NCBI GenBank assembly: GCA_002483285.1
Contig: DLHP01000030.1
Location: forward strand, 1 to 64,000
DNA length: 64,000 nt
Origin: Flavobacterium sp. UBA7665
GTDB taxonomy: Bacteria; Bacteroidota; Bacteroidia; Flavobacteriales; Flavobacteriaceae
Reading direction: 5' to 3'
The notes under the pieces were generated by a model, which did no database searches, was not told where the DNA came from, and was given only the letters and a program-made list of their open reading frames with translations. Both the position numbers and the translations under genes were made by a program. Within the stretch, counting starts at the first letter, position 1. Every line of letters begins with the position of its first letter. Positions 25,775-34,110 of this stretch are shown in pieces.

Positions 25775-26743
25775 TTATCCGAAACGTTCAGTTTTAGGCG
25801 GTGCAGAATAAAACCCGCTACCTTTATTGTCATATTTATTTTCCTCTTCCTCAACAAATTTTGAGTTTTCTGGAAAATAAGTTTTGATGTTTTCATCATT
25901 GTCCTCAATCCTTTCAAGCATACTTTTCATATCGTCAGACAACATCTGTCTTTCTGAAGTAGTTAAAGTTTCAATAAGATCATTTGAACTGTTTCCTGGG
26001 TCCTTTAATGTAAAACTATCGCCGGTAACTTCATCACGAATGTACTGCAATACCGTTTCTAATTTGCTCCATAAATTACCCGTTATATCCTTATTATCAA
26101 AAGCTTTAATGGTAATCAATTCCAAAAAGAAGGATTTTGTCGGATAATTGTACTTCGTATTTTTCCAAACTTTTAGTAATCGGATAACTTTCCTAATTGA
26201 GTCTTTCTCATTAGTTGCTCGATCCTTAATATTCTTGATTTGATCTTGCACATTAGTTTTAATTCTCTCACTGCCTTCCTCAAAGTTTCCATACTTATAG
26301 TATACATAGAGATTCAAATTTTCATCGTTTTTGTATTGGTCTTGATTTAACTCACGTCCCGGTACAACGTCAATCTTTACAACGTCACCGTCCGCAAAAA
26401 ATTCAATGCCAATCGAAACTTTTTGTTTTCGGACGGTAGCTACATCTTTATATTTTTCATACAAAAAATCAAAAACATCTTCATACATCTGTTTTAAAGT
26501 GCCATTTGAACCAAAAGCATTTCTTTTGAAAGGGCAAACCATATCAAAATCAAACTTGGTATTCATTGCGGTATTCTTTGCGTAAGAACCCGAGTTGAAT
26601 GGAGAATAGATATTACTCTCGTATTTCTTCTCTAATGCTTCTTTAACTTCCTTGTTCTTGTCTTTGTGCTTAGTTAAAAGCTGTTCCTCTTTGGTAATTT
26701 GGTGCGTCTTAATCACCGAATCTAAGTGTAAATTCTTGTCCAT
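25775..26743 (-). CDS. CD-NTase, the cyclic-oligonucleotide synthase of type II CBASS
   Basis: 322 residues. The polymerase-beta-type core is intact: NSGS (50-53), FDFD (Asp65, Asp67) and VVKIDVVPG (Asp125). The helix KVIRLLKVWKN and the later ELITIKAFD follow as in OAS-like CD-NTases. The C-terminus is a flexible tail, GSGFYSAPPKTERFG, ending in Gly, which fits Cap2-mediated conjugation. On phage attack it would make a cyclic nucleotide that triggers an effector. It is the first gene of the leftward operon; its product (cGAMP or other) cannot be told by eye. Confidence 0.92.
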   Translation of the reverse strand: MDKNLHLDSVIKTHQITKEEQLLTKHKDKNKEVKEALEKKYESNIYSPFNSGSYAKNTAMNTKFDFDMVCPFKRNAFGSNGTLKQMYEDVFDFLYEKYKDVATVRKQKVSIGIEFFADGDVVKIDVVPGRELNQDQYKNDENLNLYVYYKYGNFEEGSERIKTNVQDQIKNIKDRATNEKDSIRKVIRLLKVWKNTKYNYPTKSFFLELITIKAFDNKDITGNLWSKLETVLQYIRDEVTGDSFTLKDPGNSSNDLIETLTTSERQMLSDDMKSMLERIEDNDENIKTYFPENSKFVEEEENKYDNKGSGFYSAPPKTERFG

Positions 26744-26807
26744 TATAGCTCTTTTTTTAATTTTAGTTTAAACGATTTTGACTTATTATGATACAAAGAA
26801 ATAGCAT

Positions 26808-26832
26808 CATCACGAAATGGAACTTCGTGATG
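26808..26832. promoter_or_regulatory. Inverted repeat, candidate CapW operator
   Basis: CATCACGAA (26808-26816) and TTCGTGATG (26824-26832) are exact inverted copies with a 7-base spacer. They lie in the 113-base gap between the WYL regulator gene and the CD-NTase gene, 65-89 bases before the CD-NTase start. CapW repressors bind an inverted repeat in the CBASS promoter. An alternative is a terminator of the regulator gene, but the T tract after it is weak. Confidence 0.55.
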
Positions 26833-26856
26833 CATTTATTTTGACATTTTTTGAAT

Positions 26857-27849
26857 TTATTTATACAAATTCGAAATTTGCTGCAGTTTTTTCTTGAATT
26901 GATTAACAATTTTTACCGGAGAAAGAATGGTAACATTGTCGCCGTAACCAAGTATCTTTTCATAAAATTCCCATGAAGGTTGCACCTTTACTGAAATTCT
27001 GTACTCACTTTCGTTGTCAACAAGCACTTCTTGTGTCGAATGAATTTTTAAAGTCTTCAGGTAGTTACCTTGATGTGGTGTAAATTGCAATACAACTTCA
27101 ATCGGTTCACCTTCAACGGTGACCCCAAATGAGTATCTAAAATACTCTTCAAAATCAAAAAAACAAGGTGTGAATTTTTCCGAAAGTATATTTAACTCTA
27201 AAATTCGTTCTAGACCATAAGTAACAATCCCTTTTTCATTCATTCCTATCAAATACCAGCGGTGCCGATCCTCTTTAAGCAGGTAGGGATGTATTTTTGA
27301 CTTCTTTGATTCATTGGTGCCAAACTTCTGGTAAACTAATTCAACAGACGAATTAGAATCAATAGCTTCTATAACTTGAGGTATCCATTCATTTCCGGAA
27401 AATTTCTCAAAATTATCGGTAAGGACCACAACTTTATTAATACTGGTATCGGTAATACCTTTTCTAATGTTGACCGCGTCGATAACTTTATCAATCGCAT
27501 TACTAAAGTCCTTGAATATTTCATATTCTTTATACTGATTGATTGTTTTGGCATAAAACATAAGAGCATTAATATCCTCATTCCTTAATCCAAATGCGCG
27601 TATGGTATAATCAGGTTCTGTGTAATAGTATGCTTTCTTTGAGTTGTCATATTTTATTGGAGCATTATAGCCTAATATAACGTCATCACGCATAGCATTC
27701 AAGTCATCATTTATCATTCGTTCTGTAACAGTAATCGATAAATCACGCTCAATCGCATCTTTGAGTTCTTTAGTTTTAACAAAGTCTCTTCTGCCTAACT
27801 CGCGATCAATAATTTGGTAACGCCCAATTGGATGCTTTAAAATAGCCAT
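26857..27849 (-). CDS. capW: CapW-like WYL-domain transcriptional regulator
   Basis: 330 residues in the wHTH-WYL-WCX order. Residues 1-60 are a winged helix (VKTKELKDAIERDLSITVT). The WYL domain is about 145-220, with the eponymous Trp198-Tyr-Leu in HRWYLIG. The WCX domain closes the chain (about 240-330). CapW dimers repress CBASS genes and release when a ligand, probably single-stranded DNA or a damage signal, binds the WYL domain. It sits just upstream of the CBASS operon, with the inverted repeat between them, and follows the DUF2779 gene by four bases, so it may be co-transcribed with that gene. Confidence 0.85.
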   Translation of the reverse strand: MAILKHPIGRYQIIDRELGRRDFVKTKELKDAIERDLSITVTERMINDDLNAMRDDVILGYNAPIKYDNSKKAYYYTEPDYTIRAFGLRNEDINALMFYAKTINQYKEYEIFKDFSNAIDKVIDAVNIRKGITDTSINKVVVLTDNFEKFSGNEWIPQVIEAIDSNSSVELVYQKFGTNESKKSKIHPYLLKEDRHRWYLIGMNEKGIVTYGLERILELNILSEKFTPCFFDFEEYFRYSFGVTVEGEPIEVVLQFTPHQGNYLKTLKIHSTQEVLVDNESEYRISVKVQPSWEFYEKILGYGDNVTILSPVKIVNQFKKKLQQISNLYK

Positions 27850-27853
27850 ATTT

Positions 27854-29806
27854 CTACTTGGTTAGTTCTCTAAAATGTTCAAATAGCATCACCATGGCAA
27901 GAGTATCTAACTCACAGTATTTTAAAAGTGCAGTACTTAATTCTTTTATTTCGGCATCGCTTATGTCAGTGTATTGCATTTTGCCATAAGCTGTTAATGC
28001 AGCTCCACCATCTGCTAATTCTTCCATTCCTGAGACCAACTCATCTAGTTGTTCCGCTGTCCATTCTTCAAAAAGTTTTGGTAATTTTTTATAAGGATTT
28101 TCAAATACAACTCCATCGTTAGACAACCAAACATGAGTGTCCATTAAGTTTAGGCTACTTATACCTATTTCCTTCAGAGGTTTAGTATATTTCCCTTGTA
28201 GGTATTCACAAGTATTGAGAATAGCGGGCAAAACATCTTTAAGTGAGTTAGAACCTTTAGTCATCGGATTGTAATAATACTTTTTAAGTATATCCCATAA
28301 ATCTACCATATCTCTTTCACCTGACCATTTTTCAACACTATCACCTTTAGAATGAGATATGCTTTTTATGAATGCTATTAGTTCCTTAGCATCAGGTTCG
28401 CTTGAGTTATTTAATTGATTACAAATAGCATTAAGTATTGTGTTTTCGTGATTAGAATATCGGAAAATAGTTCCATTATCATTTCCAAGAGCATCTCTTA
28501 ATGCTCGAATGAAATCAAAATTAGGAAAAGCTCCTTTTGTATTATTGAGATATTGTTGGGCATGCTCAATCCTTCCATCTTCATAAGAGGTATGTAATGA
28601 AAATTGAAAAGCTATTTGTTCATAGGGTCTTCTACCTACATTAAATGGTAAGGGAACAGCACTAGTTTCAAAATCAATAAAATGTAGAGGATATTTCCAT
28701 TTAGCCATTTCATCTTTTAGTCCTTCAACATCAATATAAATTGAATTATCGGCATCGATTTCCTTTCTTATTTGAATCCATTGCCGAGCAGTCATGGTTA
28801 ATTTATCAGCCTCCTCTTTTAGACCTATATTATCTTCCGTCAACTCGTCCATAAAATAGACTCCTTTACTGAACAAATCGCTTCCTTTTCTAAATGACCA
28901 TACATCAAATGTTTTAGATCTGCTAAACTCAGGTTCATCCCATTTATGTTGCTTCTGAAAACATTCTTTATAACCAGATTTTAATCCTCCATTCTCAATA
29001 TCAGTAACAAATTCACATGATTTACAACTAAATGAAGTTGGCCAATTGGTATAGGTATCTTTTAAATAATTCTCTCTTAAGATACGAACTGCATTAGTAA
29101 AATTCAATTCCGGTGAATAAACTAAATCATCATTGATTATGCGGGAGACAATAGTTGAAATGTCCTTATTACCAAGTACACTATCACCGGTACCGGCAAG
29201 AGAATCAATCGTTTTGACAACACCGGTTCTATTACCTGCTTTTTTGTTAACCCTAAAAAATTGGTTAAGACCTTCTACAGTGGTGATTTTAGATTTATCA
29301 GCCATCATTATTAGTGAACTTACACTCCAATCTGGATAACACAATTGAATTACATATTTTTGAAATGCAATATCAAATAAGTATGGCTTCCACCCGGAGA
29401 GAATCCCGCCTTGTTTTCCAACAAAAAGATAATCATCACTTGGGTCAAATGATTTCGATTTAACTTCAATTAGTTTAATCTTGCGACCTTCTTTTACAAG
29501 AATATCAGTTCTGATAAATAATCCATCATTCAGAAATGCTGCTTCATAGATAATAACATTTTCTTTCTGTAATAAGGCTTGGGTCTGTTCCCATAAAGAT
29601 TGATAATCTCCATCATTATCCTCAATTAATATACCATCCGGAAAGTGCATTCTTGCATATTCTTCAATCTGAAAACCACCTTCCGCTAAAGCAAGTAAAA
29701 AAGGGTCTTCTAGTTTTTTATTGGCATAATCTTTTTTGCCTGTGTAGTACAATTTATTGGGACATTCTAACCCCAACTTAAACCTTGACTTCGTTAATAC
29801 TCTCAT
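27854..29806 (-). CDS. DUF2779 protein: Cas4/RecB-like nuclease plus DEDD-type exonuclease domain
   Basis: 650 residues from the ATG at 29804-29806, where the conserved LTKSRFKLGLECPNKLYY begins; a longer start exists. The N-terminal third is Cas4/RecB-like: LIEVKSKSFD gives the Glu-x-Lys of a PD-(D/E)XK core, and Cys residues in LECP, SCKSCEF and KECF could hold an iron-sulfur cluster. The C-terminal DUF2779 half has DEDD exonuclease signs: HFIDFETS, NHENTIL and YCELDTLAM. So it may process nucleic acid with two nuclease centres. Its exact role is unknown. It is four bases upstream of capW and would share its transcript. Confidence 0.8.
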   Translation of the reverse strand: MRVLTKSRFKLGLECPNKLYYTGKKDYANKKLEDPFLLALAEGGFQIEEYARMHFPDGILIEDNDGDYQSLWEQTQALLQKENVIIYEAAFLNDGLFIRTDILVKEGRKIKLIEVKSKSFDPSDDYLFVGKQGGILSGWKPYLFDIAFQKYVIQLCYPDWSVSSLIMMADKSKITTVEGLNQFFRVNKKAGNRTGVVKTIDSLAGTGDSVLGNKDISTIVSRIINDDLVYSPELNFTNAVRILRENYLKDTYTNWPTSFSCKSCEFVTDIENGGLKSGYKECFQKQHKWDEPEFSRSKTFDVWSFRKGSDLFSKGVYFMDELTEDNIGLKEEADKLTMTARQWIQIRKEIDADNSIYIDVEGLKDEMAKWKYPLHFIDFETSAVPLPFNVGRRPYEQIAFQFSLHTSYEDGRIEHAQQYLNNTKGAFPNFDFIRALRDALGNDNGTIFRYSNHENTILNAICNQLNNSSEPDAKELIAFIKSISHSKGDSVEKWSGERDMVDLWDILKKYYYNPMTKGSNSLKDVLPAILNTCEYLQGKYTKPLKEIGISSLNLMDTHVWLSNDGVVFENPYKKLPKLFEEWTAEQLDELVSGMEELADGGAALTAYGKMQYTDISDAEIKELSTALLKYCELDTLAMVMLFEHFRELTK

Positions 29807-30059
29807 AATTGGATTTGTTAACATTAATAAAAGTAATACTACTTCATGAAATTCTCTATAAAATTTATTGAGCAATTAAATATATCATTGAAAGTTAAAA
29901 TAAAACTGAATATTAGAATTTTAATTTACTATTGATAAAAAAATAAGTATTTATGCGTACAGAATAATCCTACTTATGGTTTATGTAAGATATTTCTATT
30001 TAGAATCCAATGGAGCTGATCTATACCTGAACGAAATGAACAGACAAAGTAATTCGTGC

Positions 30060-31133
30060 TTAACTAGATAAATACCCAAACCCATTATTATGCGCAATCG
30101 TCACCAACGGCTGAATGCTTTCTTTATACCTCAAGTATTCAAAATCGTCAACATTATCTAATACCGGGAAAATCGTCAAATACTCTTCCAACAACTTACT
30201 CTTTGCATTGTGATGGGTGATGATTTCGTAAGCGATTTTCTGCAAGTTGAAAAACTTATCGAAGTGTTTGTCTATTGAGGGAAGCTTGTCGCTTTTAATG
30301 GAGTTGAATGTTTTGTCAATTGGCAAAAGATTCCAAATAAGGTCATGAGATACGAAAGCATGGGGAACGAAATGGTCGAGTGCAAAGCTTTCTACCTGTA
30401 GTTTGTTGTTTGTAAAAATGCACTCTACAGCACCTAGTTCTTTGAAAACAATATTCCAGTAGTTTGCCCTTTGGTTTGTGAGTGTGCTCCGGAGTGCCGG
30501 TTTGATGAGTTTGTTTGGGATGTCGGGTACATTCGGGTTGCGGGTTTGCAGGAACAGTGCTAAATTCCAATAACAGAAATCTTTCAGCATCCTTGCATTT
30601 TGCTTTAGGTAATGCATCCAGTTGGGGTTGATGACAATGCTGTCATCATAAAGCGCATACAGGCAGTCGTTTTCGAAGTGTTGCGAATCGGTATAAATTG
30701 CGTTCCTGTAATGGGTATCATTTGCTCCCGCTATTCTTGCAAACCATGGCGAAAGGAACCAATGGGGAACGTTTTTATTAAAATGCCATAATGTTTGTTT
30801 TGTACTAGTGTTCTCAGAGTATTCTAATATCGTAAGCAATTCGTTTTTTTTGATGTCGATGGTCAGTTTTTCGGCTTTAAGGATAGTAACAACAGCTGTC
30901 TGTATCAAATCCTGCTTACCAAACGATACGTGAAAATAATTTACGGTGTACCATGCATTGGCAATCATACGTGAAAAGAGTGCCCTTTTTTTTAAATGGG
31001 TTTCGCCTTGTTCTGCCATTTCAATAATAGACAGCAGCCAATAGAATTTATACGTGGCTGAAGTATTGCCAAAGGATGCGGCAAGTTTGGCTATTGGTAA
31101 ATCGGCGGAATAAGGTAACGTAATCATATACAT
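30060..31133 (-). CDS. HNH endonuclease-domain protein
   Basis: 357 residues, soluble. The HNH nuclease is at about 250-285: ALDHFVPHAFVSHDLIWNLL (Asp253, His254, Asn268) and TFNSIKSDKLP (Asn277, Lys280), the DH-N-N/H pattern of McrA-like enzymes. The N-terminal 240 residues are helical and unrecognised; this layout is seen in stand-alone nucleases from defence islands. No methyltransferase is adjacent. It has its own promoter region of about 370 bases shared with hipBA on the other strand. It may act as a restriction-like enzyme against modified or foreign DNA. Confidence 0.7.
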   Translation of the reverse strand: MYMITLPYSADLPIAKLAASFGNTSATYKFYWLLSIIEMAEQGETHLKKRALFSRMIANAWYTVNYFHVSFGKQDLIQTAVVTILKAEKLTIDIKKNELLTILEYSENTSTKQTLWHFNKNVPHWFLSPWFARIAGANDTHYRNAIYTDSQHFENDCLYALYDDSIVINPNWMHYLKQNARMLKDFCYWNLALFLQTRNPNVPDIPNKLIKPALRSTLTNQRANYWNIVFKELGAVECIFTNNKLQVESFALDHFVPHAFVSHDLIWNLLPIDKTFNSIKSDKLPSIDKHFDKFFNLQKIAYEIITHHNAKSKLLEEYLTIFPVLDNVDDFEYLRYKESIQPLVTIAHNNGFGYLSS

Positions 31134-31259
31134 AATTTAGGGTGCGCGGAAATTGATGTATATGGCGGGAAGTTGTGCTAAGATAGGTAAAGTGTGACTA
31201 TTGGCAACAATTGTGTGATTGAAATTTATTGTGGCTGTAACTACTATTCTAACCTTTTA

Positions 31260-31297
31260 TTTCTATCGGACATTTTGATGTGTATGTCCGATAGAAA
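31260..31297. repeat. Perfect 14-bp inverted repeat with a third half-site nearby
   Basis: TTTCTATCGGACAT (31260-31273) and ATGTCCGATAGAAA (31284-31297) are exact inverted copies, spacer 10. A near copy of the half-site, TTCTATTGGACCT, follows at 31323-31335. The site lies between the divergent HNH and hipB genes and is probably regulatory. Confidence 0.6.
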
Positions 31298-31452
31298 CAC
31301 AAAATAAAACAACAGTATGACATTCTATTGGACCTATCTGTTAGATGTATTGCCAAATGCTATATTAGATGATCATGTAGCAAGAACTTTAGAAGTTGGC
31401 ACTGTAACATGTCAACCAAAACAGTGAAAACAATCATAAAAAACTATAAATG

Positions 31453-31494
31453 TTTGTTATTCTGCACAAAAATATTACTTTTGTGTATAATAAC
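31453..31494 (+). promoter_or_regulatory. hipBA promoter with overlapping HipB operator
   Basis: A Bacteroidota-type promoter: TTTG at 31453-31456, 19 bases, then TACTTTTG (TAnnTTTG) at 31476-31483. It is overlaid by an inverted repeat, GTTATTCTGCACAAAA (31456-31471) against TTTTGTGTATAATAAC (31479-31494), 14 of 16 matching. An XRE antitoxin binding there would block transcription, the normal autoregulation of hipBA. Confidence 0.75.
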
Positions 31495-31502
31495 GAACAT
31501 AA

Positions 31503-31796
31503 GTGAGTATGAACAAGAAGACGCAAACCATATACCCGAAGTATCAGGAAGTGTTGGAGCAAATGGGTGAGAACATCAAGTTGGCGCGAAAGAGACGTAA
31601 TTTGACTACTCTGCAGGTTGCTGAACGTGCTGATATAGGAAGAAGCACCCTGTATCTTATAGAACTTGGCAGCCCACGTGTAGCCATGGGTGCTTATTTT
31701 AATGTACTTCGTGCCTTAGGGCTGCAAGAAGACTTCCTGAAGCTTGCTGCAGACGATGCTTATGGCAGGAAGCTGCAAGATTTGGAATTACTATAA
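31503..31796 (+). CDS. hipB: HipB-like antitoxin, XRE-family DNA-binding protein
   Basis: 97 residues from a GTG at 31503, or 95 from the ATG at 31509. The HTH is MGENIKLARKRRNLTTLQVA...IGRSTLYLIELGSPR. It precedes hipA by 9 bases, the usual antitoxin-toxin order, and its promoter overlaps a long inverted repeat. It would bind HipA and repress the operon. Confidence 0.88.
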   Translation: MSMNKKTQTIYPKYQEVLEQMGENIKLARKRRNLTTLQVAERADIGRSTLYLIELGSPRVAMGAYFNVLRALGLQEDFLKLAADDAYGRKLQDLELL

Positions 31797-31805
31797 CTAT
31801 AGGAG

Positions 31806-33056
31806 ATGGCACAGAACAAATTTGATATTTATGTATATGCCCATTGGAAGGGTATGGCGGAACCTGAACTCACGGGTGTGCTTTCTGCGCATTTTGCCAA
31901 AGCAAAGAAAGCTTTTAGTTTTGAATATGACAAAGACTGGATTAAAACGAAACAGCAGATGCTGCTTGACCCTGACCTGCAGTTTTATACCGGACCGCAA
32001 TATCCTAATAACCATAAAGAAAACTTTGGTATCTTTTTAGACAGTATGCCCGATACCTGGGGGCGCACCTTAATGAAAAGAAGGGTTGCGCAAGAAGCAA
32101 AAGCCAAAGACGAAAAACCAAAAACACTTTATGATATTGATTTTTTACTAGGTGTTTATGATGAAAGCCGGATGGGTGCGCTTCGCTTTAAGACCGATCC
32201 TAACGGTCCGTTTTTAGACCATAGCAATGCTAACCCTACTCCGCCTTGGTCCTCTATCAGAGAACTGCAACATGCTGCAAAGGCACTTGAAAACGATGAC
32301 GACCAAGGGGCACAAAAATGGCTTGCCGTTCTGATGGCTCCGGGATCATCGCTGGGCGGTGCACGGCCTAAAGCCAATATATTGGATGAAAACAAAGCGT
32401 TGTGGATTGCGAAATTCCCATCGAAGAACGATACTACAGATAAAGCCGCTTGGGAGTTGCTTGCTTATGAATTGGCTTTAGAAGCAGGCATTAACATGGC
32501 ACCTTGCCACATGGAGAAAATTGCAGGTTCCTACAATACTTTTTTTACCAAGCGCTTTGATCGTGAAGGAAGCGAACGCATACATTTTGCTTCTGCGATG
32601 ACGATGACCGGAAATAGTGAGGACACTATTCGCGACCATACGCCGAGTTATCTTGAGATTGCGGATTTTATACAAAACAAATGTGTAAATATTACTGAAA
32701 ACCTGCACCAACTATGGCGAAGGATTGTTTTTAATATTGCCATCTCTAATACAGACGACCATTTACGCAACCATGGTTTTGTAATGACGGATGCAGGTTG
32801 GGAATTATCGCCCGCATACGATATTAATCCGTCTGTGGATAAGGATGGACTGGCGATGAATATAGATACTGACAATAATGCTCTTGATTATGGTTTGGCT
32901 AAAAGTGTTGGTGTCTATTATCGGTTAAGTGATCGTGAAATGGACGCCATAATTCATGAAGTGCTCACTGCTGTCAGCTCATGGCGGGAGGTCGCGATAA
33001 AGTTACGGATTTCGAGAGGGGAACAGGAATTGATGCAGGGTGCTTTTAGGGTTTAG
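31806..33056 (+). CDS. hipA: HipA-family serine/threonine kinase toxin
   Basis: 416 residues. The N-terminal subdomain holds GSSLGGARPKA (180-190), the flexible loop with the ATP contact. The kinase core has NTDDHLRNHGF (315-325), with Asp318 the probable catalytic base, and LSPAYDINPS (335-343), with the metal-binding Asp339. HipA kinases phosphorylate tRNA synthetases such as GltX and cause dormancy; in defence islands they may serve in abortive infection. Complete. Nine bases after hipB. Confidence 0.92.
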   Translation: MAQNKFDIYVYAHWKGMAEPELTGVLSAHFAKAKKAFSFEYDKDWIKTKQQMLLDPDLQFYTGPQYPNNHKENFGIFLDSMPDTWGRTLMKRRVAQEAKAKDEKPKTLYDIDFLLGVYDESRMGALRFKTDPNGPFLDHSNANPTPPWSSIRELQHAAKALENDDDQGAQKWLAVLMAPGSSLGGARPKANILDENKALWIAKFPSKNDTTDKAAWELLAYELALEAGINMAPCHMEKIAGSYNTFFTKRFDREGSERIHFASAMTMTGNSEDTIRDHTPSYLEIADFIQNKCVNITENLHQLWRRIVFNIAISNTDDHLRNHGFVMTDAGWELSPAYDINPSVDKDGLAMNIDTDNNALDYGLAKSVGVYYRLSDREMDAIIHEVLTAVSSWREVAIKLRISRGEQELMQGAFRV

Positions 33057-33075
33057 CGTTGAGGTTTGGCATAAA

Positions 33076-33125
33076 GTCAACGTATGTGTTTACTTTTTTG
33101 CTACAATAGTCAACTTATATGTTTA
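33076..33125. repeat. Direct repeat pair, 33-base period
   Basis: GTCAACGTATGTGTTTA (from 33076) and GTCAACTTATATGTTTA (from 33109) match at 15 of 17 positions. Confidence 0.6.
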
Positions 33126-33276
33126 TTTTATTCATTAAAGGCATCAATCCTCTTTTTTGTTGCAAGTATGTAAACATTAGCAACACCAGCAATAATAAAA
33201 TCATTACTGGTGCAATATAAAAATCGCTACAAGACCAAATGTTACTGGTAATTATCTGCTGTTCCCTTTTTAAGTT

Positions 33277-33296
33277 TGTTCACGTAAACGTGAACA
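33277..33296. repeat. Perfect 20-bp palindrome
   Basis: TGTTCACGT-AA-ACGTGAACA, with a further half-site GTGAACA at 33307-33313. No T run follows. Possible regulator or replication-protein binding site. Confidence 0.6.
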
Positions 33297-33357
33297 CAGT
33301 AATTTAGTGAACAAGATTTTTTTTAAGTTGAATAATACTAAACAATTAAAGATCCTG

Positions 33358-34008
33358 TTATTGCGTTTGAGAATCTCGCTTATTGATTTCATCAAGATAA
33401 AACTGTAAATCGTATAGATGTATTAACTCGTTTTCTTCCTGTTCAGGCATCTGTGCCAACACGACAAAATTGATATTTTGAAACAACGCTTTTTCGCCCA
33501 ACAAATCCTGCATGATAATAAAAACCACTTGCAATAGGTTTTTATTTTTACAATGCACCGTGAAATCTTTGAGGTACACAATCATGTCGATTTTCTTTTC
33601 ATCTTCGTATTCGAGTGGCATGAATTTGAGTTCGCTTGCTTTTAGGATTATATCCTTAAACACATAGGGTTTGTCTAATCCGGCTTCCATTTGATCGATA
33701 TCTTTTGATGGTTGGATGAATGGTATAATTTTCCAATGGCTAAATTGTGGGGCATGCTCTGCTAAAGTAACGACCTGGTCGAAGTATTTAGGATTTCCAT
33801 TGGCAGAAATTACAAGTTGCAGTTTATCATCTGATTTCTCCGGGAACATGATGATGCAGTCGAGTTCTTCGCAGTAATTGTGCAAATGACGGTCTAGCCA
33901 ATAGATGAATACTTTTTGGATTTTGGTGTCTTGGGTTCTAAGGGTTCGGAGTGTGATTTCGTTGCAGTAGAACCATTCCCAAAATAGGGTAATTTCATGT
34001 GTTTTCAT
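33358..34008 (-). CDS. Unrecognised cytoplasmic protein of the mobility module
   Basis: 216 residues with no signal peptide, membrane segment or motif that I recognise. It has an aromatic-rich start (LFWEWFYCNEI) and an acidic middle (LEYEDEKKIDMIVYLKDF). It lies about 100 bases downstream of the DnaC-like ATPase on the same strand. Its position suggests a role in the element's replication or maintenance; that is only context. Confidence 0.6.
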   Translation of the reverse strand: MKTHEITLFWEWFYCNEITLRTLRTQDTKIQKVFIYWLDRHLHNYCEELDCIIMFPEKSDDKLQLVISANGNPKYFDQVVTLAEHAPQFSHWKIIPFIQPSKDIDQMEAGLDKPYVFKDIILKASELKFMPLEYEDEKKIDMIVYLKDFTVHCKNKNLLQVVFIIMQDLLGEKALFQNINFVVLAQMPEQEENELIHLYDLQFYLDEINKRDSQTQ

Positions 34009-34052
34009 AATTGATATTGTTTTTGGTGTTTATCATTTATTTAAAAATACCT

Positions 34053-34069
34053 GAAGCCCACTGGGCTTC
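34053..34069 (-). terminator. Short hairpin after the ATPase gene
   Basis: GAAGCCC and GGGCTTC are perfect inverted 7-mers with a 3-base loop. On the minus strand the sequence after it is AGGTATTTTT, so termination would be weak to moderate. Confidence 0.4.
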
Positions 34070-34110
34070 CTCCTCTTAATATCAAATGCTCGGGGTGACA
34101 AAGAGGACAA

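Larger units (their letters stand above)
33057..33357. other. 301-base intergenic region with repeats between convergent genes
   Basis: No gene is seen. It holds two direct 17-base repeats and a perfect 20-bp palindrome, listed separately. A replication or transfer site is possible because the genes to the right look like a replication module, but nothing proves it. Confidence 0.6.
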
